A DNA stretch of 64,000 nucleotides from Streptomyces camelliae (GCF_027625935.1 NZ_CP115300.1:124001-188000); one strand, 5' to 3'. Positions 18,460 to 27,981 are shown, numbered from the stretch's first letter. The notes: generated by a model from the letters alone, not told the origin. Program-made: numbers and translations.

Positions 18460-19062
18460 TCATGGGCGGATCAGGATGCGGGTCCGGAGGAGGCTGCACG
18501 AGGCCCGGCCATACATGGCTCGCTTGAGCGTTTTGACGCGGTTCACGTTCCCTTCGACAGCACCGGAACTCCACGGCAGCGTGAATCCGGCAGTGACGGC
18601 GTCGAGGTCCTGGTGGAGGAAGCCGGCGAAGCCCTGCATCGGCTTCGGTGCGTCCTGTTCGGCCTGGCGGATCCACTCCAGCAGCAGGAATCCGCGCCGG
18701 TGACGCACCAGATCTGTGAAGGCCCGGACGAGGTCGCAGGCCCGGGTGATGTCCGGGCAGGCGAGCCGGACCTGAAGGAGGCGCTCGTCCTGGCTTTCGG
18801 TGAGCGTCTCCCGGGGCCGCATGATCCACGAGGTGATCTTGCGAGGGCTCGGGATGTCGGCCCGGATCGGTTCGGCGGTGCCCGCGCGGAGGCCGGCGAG
18901 GTGTTTGCGGACGACCTGGCGGCTGCCGCGGTAGCCGCGAGCCTGGATCTCCAGGAACAGCCGGGTGCCGCTGACCTGGCCTTGCGCCTCGGTGAAGCGG
19001 GCATTGAGATATGCCTTGAACGGCTCCAGGACACCGTTGGGGCGGCGATCGCGGGCGGAGGC
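18460..19062 (-). pseudogene. ISL3-family transposase, C-terminal half
   Basis: About 200 codons on the minus strand: RRPNGVLEPFKAYLNARF, RGYRGSRQVVRKHLAGLR, ITSWIMRPRETLTESQDE and the C-terminal catalytic block TLPWSSGAVEGNVNRVKTLK, RAMYGRASCSLLRTRILI. This is the standard C-terminus of ISL3 transposases. The N-terminal zinc-finger half is missing; the break lies at about 19062, where an oppositely oriented relative begins. Confidence 0.85.
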
Positions 19063-19064
19063 CA

Positions 19065-19649
19065 GCATGGTCGTCCCAAAGGGGCGCTGGAGCCGTACAC
19101 CGCGTACCTGACCGAGCAGTTCACCAGCGGCGTGACCAGCCCGACCGACCTCTTCCGGGAGATCCGACAACGCGGCTACCAGGGCAGCGATCTGCCGGTG
19201 CGCCGCTACGTCGCCGGCCTGCGCACCGGCACCGTGAAACCCGCCCGCGGCGCCATCCCCAGCTCGCGCAAGATCACCACGTGGATCATGCTGCCCCACG
19301 GCACCCTGCGGCCCCCAGAAGAAGAGCAGCTCCTGGCCGCTCGGCTCGCATGTCCCGATATCGCCCGGGCCTGCGATCTCGCCCGCACCTTCCATGACCT
19401 GCTCCAACACCGACGCGGTCACCAGTTGTTGGAGTGGATCCGCGAGGCCGAACGCAACGCACCGACCCCCTCCGTTCTTTCGCACAGTGCCTGTGCCTCG
19501 ACTCGCAAACCGTCACCGCCGGCCTCACCTTGCCGTGGAGCTCGGGCATCGTCGAGGGCCACGTCAACCGAATCAAGACGATCAAGCGGGCCATGTACGG
19601 CCGGGCCTCGTCTCGTCTCCTCCGCACCCGCATTCTGCTTCGGGCATGA
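19065..19649 (+). pseudogene. Second ISL3-family transposase, C-terminal half, frameshifted
   Basis: Plus strand: GRPKGALEPYTAYLTEQF, RGYQGSDLPVRRYVAGLR, ITTWIMLPHGTLRPPEE and HRRGHQLLEWIREAERN. A frameshift near 19480 then leads to TVTAGLTLPWSSGIVEGH and RIKTIKRAMYGRASSRL. It is homologous to but distinct from the minus-strand copy next door and lacks the same N-terminal half. The two are joined back to back at 19062-19065. Confidence 0.85.
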
Positions 19650-19658
19650 GCTGGAGAT

Positions 19659-19728
19659 TCACGGAATCGGTACTGTTGGTGATCTTCACCTCTCCGAGTG
19701 AAGATCACCAACGGCATCAGTTCCGTGA
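19659..19728. repeat. Palindrome formed by two abutting ISL3-type ends
   Basis: TCACGGAA...GTTGGTGATCTTCAC at 19659-19689 is mirrored by GTGAAGATCACCAAC...TTCCGTGA at 19698-19728, with 8 bases between. Twenty-four of 31 positions match. Such sequences are the terminal inverted repeats of ISL3 elements, so two element ends appear to meet here. Confidence 0.65.
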
Positions 19729-19790
19729 AAGGGCAAGCTCGTTAGCTCCACACACCTCACGGTCCGGGACAGCCGGTGCAGACTGTGGCC

Positions 19791-20084
19791 ATGGCCCATA
19801 CGCAGCAACACATGCACGACCTGGTCGAGGCGCTCGTCCGGACTGGCAACAGCTTCCGTCCGTGGCCGCATAGCTCTGGGACAGACCCGTTTTGGCGGGC
19901 CAAGGGCGACCTGGTGTGCCACTTGGAGGCGCCCATCGACTTCGCGGTGGCCAAGGCCGTGCCAGATCAGCCTGCGGATCTCGCCTTCGTTGAGGACAAC
20001 GACATGATCTTCTGCAAGTTGTGCTGGACGGCGATCACGGGTCCGGCTCATCACCCCGAGACGGTGTCGGGCCGGAGGCGGTGA
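19791..20084 (+). CDS. Hypothetical protein
   Basis: 97 aa from ATG 19791; the upstream site is weak. The sequence (HMHDLVEALVRTGNSFRPWP, then DPFWRAKGDLVCHLEAPIDF and NDMIFCKLCWTAITGP) is compositionally normal with two cysteines near the end (CKLC). No signal or membrane segment. Family not recognised; it lies between insertion-sequence ends and a broken DUF2690 gene. Confidence 0.45.
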   Translation: MAHTQQHMHDLVEALVRTGNSFRPWPHSSGTDPFWRAKGDLVCHLEAPIDFAVAKAVPDQPADLAFVEDNDMIFCKLCWTAITGPAHHPETVSGRRR

Positions 20085-20250
20085 GTTCAAGAGCGACGGC
20101 GTGCGTCCACACAATCACGCAATCGCGGCCAGAACCAATTGCACGACCGTCGACACCATGATCGCCAACTCTCACGACACTGGCCACAACTCCAGCCCGC
20201 CGCCTTCGACCAGCAGTACTCTCCTCGCTCCCACGACGTCCGCGGCGACA

Positions 20251-20678
20251 GCCTCGCCGCCACCGATATCGGTCCGTGACGGCGACGATCCCTACTCCGA
20301 CCACTGCGGGCCGGACGAGCAGGAAGTCGACCGGCGCCCCGTGCCCTTCCCCGGCGGATCGCCCTACGGCTTCCTGGTGCTGTTCCACTCCCAGCGCTGC
20401 GCCGCCAGCTGGGGTTACGTCTACGGTCCGAACTCCAGCAAGTGGGCTTGGCACATCGTCGCCCACCGGAAAGGCGACCAAGCCGCCACTCCTCCGCCTT
20501 CTCCGGCGACCAACACCCGAACTCCTGGGGCAACGTGCTCTCCACCCGCACCGGCTGCGTATGGGCGAAGGCCTCCAACACCGAAGGCAGGGCGCAGCCC
20601 TCACACACGATCACCGACTGCCTGCAAGACCACGGCACAGTCACCGGCACGAGCAGCAGCGCCTCGCGCGCACCATGA
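20251..20678 (+). pseudogene. DUF2690-like protein, frameshifted
   Basis: The first frame reads GDDPYSDHCGPDEQEV, PYGFLVLFHSQRCAASWGYV and WAWHIVAHRKGDQAAT. A one-base shift near 20485 leads to FSGDQHPNSWGNVLSTRTG and QPSHTITDCLQDHG, ending at 20678. The pattern (DPY..xC, a surface motif followed by RC..W, and a final T...C) fits DUF2690, a secreted or surface domain of Streptomyces with unknown role. A proline/serine/threonine-rich stretch precedes it, but I cannot identify a convincing start or signal peptide. Confidence 0.5.
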
Positions 20679-20972
20679 CGCCGTCCGCCGACGAACGAAG
20701 AGCCAAGTCCCTCTCTGGCCAGGCAGTTTGACAAGAGACAGAGACATACCGGCGGCCCTGAACGCCTCCTGAGTGGTTTCGTTCGGGTATTTCATTCTGC
20801 TGACCCTTTCTCAGCCGGGGCTGGTGTGCCTGGTTGGCCTGGTTGTCCCTTGCGTGCGTGGAGTTGGACGAGTCATGGTTACCGGGGGTTCGCCAAAGAT
20901 CTTCAGAATCCACCAGAATCACACGCCCAGCTCGCGTAACGCCCTTACCCCTGCATTGGAAGGGTATTTGTC

Positions 20973-21599
20973 ATGCACATCACTCACCCTGCCCGTGCCG
21001 TTGCCGTGGCGGCACTGGCCGCGGCGCTCGCCACGGGCATCGCTGCCCCGGCCGGCGCCGCAACTGTGGCCAGCAGCAGCACTGTCGAGGCTGCGGCCAC
21101 CACAGCTCCCTCGTACGATCAATGGCTGGCTGACGTCACCGCGGTCACAGATCAGGCGCAGACCTACCTCGCGTCTGCTCTCGCCCAGGTTCCCTCGGGC
21201 GAGCAGCCGGCGATCGTGCTGGACATCGACAACACGGCGCTGGAGTCGTACTACAAGGGCGGCTACCCGACCCCGGCCACCCCGCAGGTGCTGGCGCTGG
21301 CCAAGTACGCCCACGCACACGGCGCCAAGGTCTTCTTCATCAGCGCTCGCCCCGAGCTGATCAATGCCGCCACCAGCTACAACCTGGACGAGGTCGGCTA
21401 CCCCGTCGACGGCCTTTACTCCCGTGACCTGTACTGGCTCACCCAGCCGATCCAGGATTTCAAGACCATGGTCCGCAAGAACCTGACCAGCGACGGTTAC
21501 ACCATCGTCGCCAACATCGGCAACAACTCGACGGACCTGAACGGAGGTTACGCTCAGACCGTGTTCAAGCTGCCCGACTACAACGGCCTGCTCGACTGA
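20973..21599 (+). CDS. Secreted HAD-superfamily acid phosphatase (class B type)
   Basis: 208 aa with a Sec signal peptide (residues 1-29, cleavage after AGA-A). HAD motif I is DIDNT (about residues 84-88, with the first Asp as nucleophile), motif II is FFISARP, and a C-terminal NIGNN..D stretch fits motif IV. This matches the secreted acid phosphatase family related to HAD class B enzymes. It probably hydrolyses phosphomonoesters outside the cell for phosphate supply. AAGGGT lies 8 bases before ATG. It stands alone, followed by a strong terminator. Confidence 0.88.
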   Translation: MHITHPARAVAVAALAAALATGIAAPAGAATVASSSTVEAAATTAPSYDQWLADVTAVTDQAQTYLASALAQVPSGEQPAIVLDIDNTALESYYKGGYPTPATPQVLALAKYAHAHGAKVFFISARPELINAATSYNLDEVGYPVDGLYSRDLYWLTQPIQDFKTMVRKNLTSDGYTIVANIGNNSTDLNGGYAQTVFKLPDYNGLLD

Positions 21600-21604
21600 A
21601 TCGA

Positions 21605-21648
21605 GCGATCCGGGCCTGCGGCTGCCTGTGGACGTGAGCCCGGATCGC
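21605..21648 (+). terminator. Hairpin after the phosphatase gene
   Basis: Perfect 11-bp inverted repeat GCGATCCGGGC (21605-21615) / GCCCGGATCGC (21638-21648), starting 5 bases after the stop. The loop is 22 bases. Confidence 0.6.
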
Positions 21649-22042
21649 CCGGATCGCCCGGCGGGAACTGCCGCATCCGGTCGGCAGCATGCCGACGAAG
21701 GGGCTCGTGACACGAGAAGGGACGCCATCGAGTCAGGCGTTGCCTGTGGCGCCGATGACGGCGGAGAAGATCCGCTCCCGCGAGGTGGTCGGCACATGGA
21801 TCCGCAGTACCTGGCGGCCCGCCAGGATGAGGCCACGGAACTCCTCCATCAAGTCTGCTGTTTCGAGGCAGGCGTGCCGTGGACGTTCAGGACTGGGGCG
21901 AGCATGAGGCCGCCGAGCCCGGCGTCCATGCTCCTCGTGTCCTTCGGCGGGGGTGGAGGCGGAGTCTGTGATGGTGAGGATGCTGTGGAGGACGGGAGAC
22001 ACGCTTCCGGGCTCGCGGGACCCTCCCTACCCTCCTGGAGTC
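21649..22042. other. Intergenic with a possible minus-strand fragment
   Basis: Between about 21870 and 21733 the minus strand reads CLETADLMEEFRGLILAGRQ, then VLRIHVPTTSRERIFSAVIG and a TGA. This is protein-like but short and lacks a good start, so it may be a gene remnant. The rest shows nothing; the final bases hold the promoter region of the oxidoreductase. Confidence 0.3.
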
Positions 22043-23860
22043 ATGACAACAGAACACGCGCGGCAGTCGCAGCCGGCCGTCGGGCATTCCCGCAGACGTT
22101 TCCTCACGGCCGCCGGCGGCGCGGTCGGCGCGACCGCGTTAGGGCCCGTAGCGCGGGCCGCCGCTGCCACGCCGTCCCGTCGGCGCGTTGCAGTCCTCGG
22201 CGGCGGGGTCTCCGGGCTCAGCGCCGCCCATGAGCTCGCCGAACGCGGCTACGCCGTCACCGTCTACGAGTACTACGACACCCTCGGCGGCAAGGCCCGC
22301 TCGATGGACGTCCCCGGCACGGCCGCCGGCGGACGGGGGCCCTTGCCCGGCGAGCACGGCTTCCGCTTCTTCCCCGGCTTTTACCGGAACCTGCCGGACA
22401 CGATGCGCCGTATTCCCTTCCCCGGCAACGCCGGTGGCGTCCACGGCAACCTCCGCAACGCCACCGAGGAGTTGTTCGCGCGCGGCTCGGGCCGCCCGGA
22501 CCTGCACTTCCCGCTGCGCCGGGTCACGACCCCGCCGGCGCCCGGCGACATCACCGCGTCCTGGATCCGCGACCAGGTCCTGTCCGTCCTGGATGTGGGC
22601 ACTCGGCTGCCCGCCCACGAGGCGGCCTACTTCGCCGACCGTCTCCTCGTCCACCTCACCAGTTGCGACGCCCGCCGCGAGGGCCAGTGGGAGAAGGTCG
22701 CCTGGTGGGACTTCATCCGCGCGGGCGAGATGAGCAGGGAGTACCAGACGCTCCTCGGCATCGGGCAGACCCGCAACCTCGTCGCCACCCGCGCCGAGGT
22801 GGCGTCGACCAGGACGGTCGGCCGCGTCATCATCGAGGCCCTGATCCTGTGGGGCCTGCTCAGCCGTGGGCTGGACGGCGACGCCGACATCGACCGCGTC
22901 CTGAACGCCCCCACGAGCGAGGCCTGGATCGACCCCTGGGAGGCGCATCTTCGCTCCCTCGGCGTCGAATTCGTCACCGGGACCCAGGTCCTGGAGGTCG
23001 GGTATGAGGGCGGGCAGGTGACCGGGGTCCGGGTCGCGGCCCGCGACGGCGGCCACGAGCGCACGGTGACCGCCGACCACTGTGTCTCCGCGATGCCCGT
23101 CGAGCACGCCCGCGCCACCTGGGGCAGGGCCCTGCGCGCCGCCGACCCGCAGCTCGGCCGGTGCGACGCGCTGAAGACGGACTGGATGACCGGCGTGATG
23201 TTCTATCTGCGCACGCCCACACCTGTCGTGCACGGCCACATCAACTGCCTCGACTCCCCCTGGTCGGTGACGGCCGTCGGCCAGGCGCAGTTCTGGGACG
23301 TACGGGACTTCTCCCGCGACTACGGCGACGGGCGGGCCCACGACTGCCTCTCCGCGATCATCTCGGAGTGGGACAAGCCCGGCATCCTGTACGGCAAGAC
23401 GGCCAAGGAGTGCACCAGGGACGAGATCGTCGCCGAGCTGTGGGCGCAGCTGAAGGACGGGCTGAACGAGGCGGGCAAGACCACGCTCAGGGACGAGGAC
23501 CGCCTCGGCTGGTTCATGGACCCGGCCGTGACGGGCCTGGGCGGCCCTGACCCGCACAACCGCGAACAGCTCCTCATCCACCCGACGGGGACGCTCTACC
23601 ATCGCCCTTCGGCGCGGACGGCGATCCCGAACTTCTTCCTCGCGGGCGACTACGTCCGCACCGACGTCGACCTCGCGACCATGGAAGGCGCCAACGAGTC
23701 CGCACGGCGAGCCGTCAACGCCCTGCTCGACGCGGACCGTTCGGACGCCGAGCGGTGCCGTGTGTGGGAGCTGTACCGGCCGCCGGAGATGGAGCCCCTG
23801 AAGCGGATCGACGAGGTGCGCTACCGGCTGGGTCTGCCCAACACCTTCGACCTGGGGTGA
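22043..23860 (+). CDS. Tat-exported FAD-dependent oxidoreductase (phytoene desaturase/HpnE-like)
   Basis: 605 aa. The N-terminus has a twin-arginine signal (SRRRFLTAAGGAVGATAL). The mature protein begins with the FAD dinucleotide-binding motif VAVLGGGVSGLSAAHELAER and the following YEYYDTLGGKARS. The C-terminus has the flavin-contacting block FFLAGDYVRTDVDLATMEGA. The overall layout (GEHGFRFFPGFYRNLPD) fits amine-oxidase-fold enzymes related to carotenoid desaturases and hydroxysqualene dehydroxylase, but the Tat signal is unusual for a biosynthetic enzyme and the substrate cannot be named. ATG 22043 was chosen because the Tat signal starts there; GGAG lies only 2 bases upstream. Confidence 0.82.
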   Translation: MTTEHARQSQPAVGHSRRRFLTAAGGAVGATALGPVARAAAATPSRRRVAVLGGGVSGLSAAHELAERGYAVTVYEYYDTLGGKARSMDVPGTAAGGRGPLPGEHGFRFFPGFYRNLPDTMRRIPFPGNAGGVHGNLRNATEELFARGSGRPDLHFPLRRVTTPPAPGDITASWIRDQVLSVLDVGTRLPAHEAAYFADRLLVHLTSCDARREGQWEKVAWWDFIRAGEMSREYQTLLGIGQTRNLVATRAEVASTRTVGRVIIEALILWGLLSRGLDGDADIDRVLNAPTSEAWIDPWEAHLRSLGVEFVTGTQVLEVGYEGGQVTGVRVAARDGGHERTVTADHCVSAMPVEHARATWGRALRAADPQLGRCDALKTDWMTGVMFYLRTPTPVVHGHINCLDSPWSVTAVGQAQFWDVRDFSRDYGDGRAHDCLSAIISEWDKPGILYGKTAKECTRDEIVAELWAQLKDGLNEAGKTTLRDEDRLGWFMDPAVTGLGGPDPHNREQLLIHPTGTLYHRPSARTAIPNFFLAGDYVRTDVDLATMEGANESARRAVNALLDADRSDAERCRVWELYRPPEMEPLKRIDEVRYRLGLPNTFDLG

Positions 23861-23892
23861 GCCGGAAGGGCCGCTCAACGTCCTGTCACGCG

Positions 23893-24090
23893 GGGTGTTC
23901 ACCCGAGCCCGCGAGCCATCGGCCGTCTCCAGCCGCGAGTTGCGGCGGCTGTGGAGCAGGTAGACGACCAGCGCCAGCCCCCGCCGAAGAGCAGGCAGGT
24001 GTCCAGCGGCAGTTCGTAGAGCGGGTAGCCGCAGGCGACGACGGACAGGACCGGCACCACCGGGTATCCCGGCACCCGGAACGCCCGCTC
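23893..24090 (-). pseudogene. APC-type amino acid permease, C-terminal remnant
   Basis: On the minus strand, RAFRVPGYPVVPVLSVVACG and YPLYELPLDTCLLFGG continue after a frameshift near 23985 into LALVVYLLHSRRNSRL. This is the typical last two helices of a cationic amino acid transporter of the YfnA/CAT type. The rest of the gene is missing. Confidence 0.6.
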
Positions 24091-24374
24091 GACATGCTCG
24101 CGATCGGCGCCGGGGTGGCAGCGGCGCGGCTGACCGCCTGGCTCGCCCAGGCACGCGATCGCGACACGGCCGACATCATCGCCGACTTCGAGAAGACGGC
24201 CGCAGTCCACGGAGCGTTGGGCATCGTGAAGTTGCTGTTCAGGGTGGCTGGCGTGCGGGTTGTACGGTGGACTGGCCCTGTTCGTGGGCGGCAGTCTGAC
24301 GGGTAGATCGTCTGTCAGGGCGGCTACCCGGGTTTCGGCCCGCCGGTGGGCACGCCGTTTCTACTCTCGCGGCC
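24091..24374. other. Gene debris
   Basis: A plus-strand frame from about 24097 to 24306 reads LAIGAGVAAARLTAWLAQARD and FEKTAAVHGALGIVKLLF before a TAG. It may be the tail of another gene, but I do not recognise it and it has no start. Confidence 0.3.
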
Positions 24375-24830
24375 ATGGCGGATCCCGGCATGCGCTGGAA
24401 CGGATCGCCAGGCGGCACGCGGAGCTGGACCAGCTGGAGGGGCAGCTGGTCATGCAGTTGGAGGAGGTGCGGGCCGAGCGGGACGAACTCGCTCGCTGTA
24501 CGGGTCCTGACGCGAATGCGCGAGCAGCTCGCCCAGGAGTCGGCCGTCGCCGCTCAAACGTCGGCCCAGGTCGGCGGGCATGCGGTGCTGCTGGTCCCGC
24601 ACCGCGGCCTCGGCGTGGAGGAGACCGCGCTGCCGGGCGAGCACCAGCGGATCCTCGCCGCAGTCCGCTCGGCGGGTGGGCCGGTGATGACGCGGCAGGT
24701 CGGCGAGGCACTCGGACTGGACACCGGCATCCGCCGCAGGCTGGAACCGCTGCGCGGGAAGCTGTCCAAGCTCGCCGGGCGGGGTTGGCTGCGCAGACTG
24801 CCCGACGGCCGCTTCGTCGCCCGCCCGTAA
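24375..24830 (+). pseudogene. Coiled-coil/winged-helix protein, two frameshifts
   Basis: Reconstructed across frames: MADP at 24375, then ALERIARRHAELDQLEGQLV (frame +1), then from about 24505 VLTRMREQLAQES, LLVPHRGLGVEETALP, a winged-helix-like AVRSAGGPVMTRQVGEALGL and GWLRRLPDGRFVARP, ending at 24830. The intact relatives I have in mind are about 150 aa with an N-terminal coiled coil and C-terminal helix-turn-helix, often near transposases in Streptomyces. Here single-base shifts near 24395 and 24498 break it unless they are sequencing errors. Confidence 0.55.
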
Positions 24831-24908
24831 CATCGGTGCCCCCGGGTCTCGTTGAGAATTGAGTGACGAAATCTAGCTGTGCCATCGCGTGACATTGGTT
24901 CCTCGCGG

Positions 24909-25898
24909 TCAGGCTTGGCGAGCGTAGGACGCGAAGCGATCGGCGAGCGCGATGACGAAGTCGCGCAGTTCATCGGGGCGCTCGATGACGAACGGCCGGT
25001 CGAGTGAGGCGAGTACCGGAGGCAACCAGTCGAGCCGCTCCACGCGCAGCTCGACGCGCAGCCAACGCTCGGTCGCCCGGTCCTCGCCTGCCCCGGGCGC
25101 GTACTCCTCCAGGTTCGCGACGCTGGCGGGAAGGTGGGCGCGGATCTGCTCAACCGTCCCGTGGATCCGCAAGGTCACCTCGTGCCGGTACTCGGCCGTG
25201 GCGAAGGCTGACAACAGGCGATGTGCCGGATCGGGACCCGCGGGCGCTTCGAATGAGCCGGGCAGGGTTCGTGCGTCTGCGATGCGATCGAGCCGGAAGG
25301 TTCGGTCCTTGCCGATCTGGGCGTCCTGGCCAGCGACGTACCACCGGCCCGCGTGGGCGACGATCCCGTACGCGTGCAGCGTGCGTTCGCTGCGCCGTCC
25401 GTCGCGGTCGGTGTAGCGGATCGAGACCGGTCGGCGGTGGCGCACCGCATCGGCGATGGTGAGCAGGACCTCGGCGTCCGGGGTGTCGAAATCATCGGGC
25501 TGATCCGTGAAGGCGACGGCCTCCAGGAGTGTGTCGAGCCTGCGGGCGATGTGCTTGGGCAGCACCCGCCGGATCTTCGCCGATGCCGTCTCGCTCGCCG
25601 TGCGCTGCGTCGTCGTCAACCCTGCTCGGCGGCCGGCGACCAGGCCGAGCAGAACGGCCAGCGCCTCGTCGTCGCTGAGCATGAGCGGAGGCAAGCGGTA
25701 CCCGGGGGCGAGCCGGTACCCGCCGTAGCGGCCGCGCACCGATTCCACGGGCACATCCAGGTCGATCAGCTGGTCCACATACCGCCGCACGGTGCGCCCT
25801 TCGACGCCGAGCCGGTCGGCGAGTTCGGCCACCGTCCGGGTGCCGCCCGACTGCAGTAGCTCCAGGAGTGTCAGCACGCGGCCGGTGGGTCGAGGCAT
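24909..25898 (-). CDS. WYL-domain transcriptional regulator (YafY/DeoR-type HTH)
   Basis: 329 aa. The N-terminal HTH_11 domain reads RVLTLLELLQSGGTRTVAEL and LGVEGRTVRRYVDQL. A linker with YRLPPLMLSDDEALAVLLGL, the PafC-type middle, and a WYL domain (ISIRYTD-like VSIRYTDRDGRRSER, AGRWYVAGQD, FRLDRI) follow. WYL proteins sense small ligands or nucleic acids. It is divergent from a VOC-family gene 93 bases away, a common regulator-target pair, so it probably controls that gene. Confidence 0.92.
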   Translation of the reverse strand: MPRPTGRVLTLLELLQSGGTRTVAELADRLGVEGRTVRRYVDQLIDLDVPVESVRGRYGGYRLAPGYRLPPLMLSDDEALAVLLGLVAGRRAGLTTTQRTASETASAKIRRVLPKHIARRLDTLLEAVAFTDQPDDFDTPDAEVLLTIADAVRHRRPVSIRYTDRDGRRSERTLHAYGIVAHAGRWYVAGQDAQIGKDRTFRLDRIADARTLPGSFEAPAGPDPAHRLLSAFATAEYRHEVTLRIHGTVEQIRAHLPASVANLEEYAPGAGEDRATERWLRVELRVERLDWLPPVLASLDRPFVIERPDELRDFVIALADRFASYARQA

Positions 25899-25991
25899 GT
25901 TCGCAGCCTAACGCGAATACAGGACCGATTCTGTCCACTATTTCTCCTAGTCTGCGACGTGCACGCCTCCAGCACAGCCAAGGAGATCTCC

Positions 25992-26390
25992 ATGGACTTC
26001 GTTTCGATCCGCATCATCACCAGCGACGTAGCGCGCCTCGTCGAGTTCTACGAGCGAGCCACAGGGGCGCGGGCGACGTGGGCCACCGAGGACTTCGCCG
26101 AACTCAAGACCGCGGTCGCCACCCTCGCGATCGCCGGCACCCGCACCGTCCCGCTGTTCGCCCCGGGCTCTGCCCGCCCGGCGGACAACCACAGCGTGAT
26201 CACCGAGTTCCTCGTCGACGACGTGGACAGCGTTCACCAGAACCTGACCGGTTTCGTCACCGACTTCGTCACCGAGCCCACCACGATGCCCTGGGGCAAC
26301 CGGTCGCTGTTGTTCCGTGACCCCGACGGCAACCTCGTCAACTTCTTCACTCCCGTCACCCAGGCGGCCATCGAAAAGTTCGCACGCTGA
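25992..26390 (+). CDS. VOC-family (glyoxalase/bleomycin-resistance-like) protein
   Basis: 132 aa from ATG 25992 with AAGGAG 7 bases upstream. It has the vicinal-oxygen-chelate pattern: MDFVSIRIITSDVARLVEFY at the start, a mid-region HSVITEFLVDDVD, and the closing LLFRDPDGNLVNFF. Single-domain members act as dimers on small metabolites or bind drugs. Substrate unknown. Divergently paired with the WYL regulator. Confidence 0.9.
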   Translation: MDFVSIRIITSDVARLVEFYERATGARATWATEDFAELKTAVATLAIAGTRTVPLFAPGSARPADNHSVITEFLVDDVDSVHQNLTGFVTDFVTEPTTMPWGNRSLLFRDPDGNLVNFFTPVTQAAIEKFAR

Positions 26391-26599
26391 CGCCGCGCAC
26401 AGCCGCTCAAACGGGAGCCCCGAGACCCCAGGGCTCCCGGTGAACGCGGCCGCCCAGTCCAGGAACGCCACCAGCAGGGCACATCGGAACGCACCGTTGC
26501 CCCTAGAAGGACGTCTGCGCCTGTGTCTGAGGATCAACGCCGGACGCTGCTGCGACCACCGCAGCAGACCGACCGCATCGCACGTGAGGGAGACAGAGC

Positions 26600-27400
26600 A
26601 TCGCCTTCAAGCGTCACCGTGGGCTGACTGAGCAGGCCACCGACGCGGGCATCGACCAGGCATGCCGCCTGCTGCGGCTGCCGACCATCCGCGGCCAGTT
26701 CGGTGAGCTCGCGGAGTCGGTGTCCCGTGACCAGATGTCCTATCTGAGGTTCCTTGCCGAGCTGCTGTTGGCCGAGTGCGATGACCGGGCCCGTCGACGC
26801 TCTGAACGGCGGATCAAGGCCGCATGTTTTCCACGCGACAAGTCCCTGAGGGCTTTCGCTTTCGAGGCGAATCCCAACGTCGACCCGGCGGTCATCCACA
26901 CCCTCGCGACCTGCGAATGGGTCGAGAAGGGACTGCCTCTTTGTCGGATCGGAGACTCGGGCACCGGCAAGTCCCATCTGCTGATCGCGCTGGGCACCGA
27001 GGCCGCAGTGGCCGGTTTCCGAGTCCGCTACACGCTCGCGACCAAGCTCGTCAACGAGCTGGTCGAGGCAGCGGACGAGAAGCTGCTGAGCAAGACCATC
27101 GCCCGCTACGGACGTGTCGATCTCTTGTGCATCGACGAGCTCGGATACATGGAACTCGACCGCAGAGGCGCCGAGTTGCTCTTCCAGGTTCTCACTGAGC
27201 GGGAAGAGAAGAACAGCGTGGCCATCGCCTCGAACGAGAGTTTTGGTGGCTGGACAAAGAGCTTTACCGACCCTCGACTTTGTGCGGCAATCGTCGACCG
27301 CTTGACGTTCGGCGGCAACATCATCCAGACCGGCACCGAATCCTACGGCCTTGCCAGCACCCGAGCCCGAGCCGCCGAACAGGACGCCAGGGTCGGCTGA
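26600..27400 (+). pseudogene. IS21-family IstB-like ATPase, start lost
   Basis: The frame is open from 26588 (after a TGA at 26585): KRHRGLTEQATDAGIDQACRL, then LAELLLAECDDRARRRSER, Walker A GDSGTGKSH, Walker B LLCIDELGYMELD and DRLTFGGNIIQTGTESY. This is a nearly whole IstB transposition helper. The expected ATG is missing in frame; the first start codon is GTG 26720, which would drop the N-terminal domain. The partner transposase IstA is absent, so the element is defective. Confidence 0.75.
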
Positions 27401-27468
27401 CAGGAGCAGTGTCCCCTGGCCACGGAAATCGTTCGTCCTTCCCTCATCGAGCGGACATCCTGGTGACC

Positions 27469-27981
27469 ATGATGAGCATGCAGGATGTCCACGAGGTGCT
27501 GTCTGTCCTGGAAGAGGCCGGGCTCACCGCCTGGGTCGACGGTGGTTGGGGCATCGATGCTCTCCCACAGCAGGCGACGCGGCAGCACTCCGACCTGGAT
27601 CTTGTTGTGCTCCTCCCCGAGATTTCCGCGGTCCGATCAGCCCTCGCCGACAGCGGCTACCGCGTGGTGCTGCGGGACTGGCTGCCGACCGCACTGGCAC
27701 TCGCCGATGACAACGGCCGCGAGGTTGATCTCCACCCCATCACGCCGACCCCTGACGGCGGAGGAGACCAGGCCCTCCCGGACGGCGACACCTTCCATTA
27801 CCCACCTCCTGTCAGAGGCGTCATCGGCGGGCGAGGGGTCTGCTGCGTCGACGCTATGACCCAAGTCCACTGCCACCTGAACTATGAGCCGTCCGCAAAG
27901 AACCGCCAGGACATGCTCCAGTTGCACGACCGCTTCGGTGTCGAACTCCCCCATCCCTACAGCGGCATCACCCGTCAGTAG
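27469..27981 (+). CDS. Nucleotidyltransferase, lincosamide/aminoglycoside adenylyltransferase-like
   Basis: 170 aa. It has the family signature VDGGWGIDALPQQATRQHSD followed by LDLVV; the GGW and HSDLD residues bind the nucleotide and metal. DNGREVDLHPI supplies the third acidic position, and PVRGVIGGRGVCCVDA continues the fold. Related proteins (LnuA/LinB, ANT(2'')) adenylylate lincosamides or aminoglycosides, so an antibiotic-modifying role is plausible but unproven. Start ATG 27469; GTG 27463 is an alternative. It sits between istB and IS21-type end repeats and may have travelled with that element. Confidence 0.8.
   Translation: MMSMQDVHEVLSVLEEAGLTAWVDGGWGIDALPQQATRQHSDLDLVVLLPEISAVRSALADSGYRVVLRDWLPTALALADDNGREVDLHPITPTPDGGGDQALPDGDTFHYPPPVRGVIGGRGVCCVDAMTQVHCHLNYEPSAKNRQDMLQLHDRFGVELPHPYSGITRQ

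Noticed and set aside
18403..19064. Plus-strand coding reading through the minus-strand ISL3 half
   Set aside because: This segment only makes sense as the antisense of the ISL3 transposase. Plus-strand transposase similarity starts at about 19065.
22139..24154. Long minus-strand frame opposite the FAD oxidoreductase
   Set aside because: Antisense shadow over most of its length; only its first part (23893-23985) carries a real permease fragment, annotated separately.
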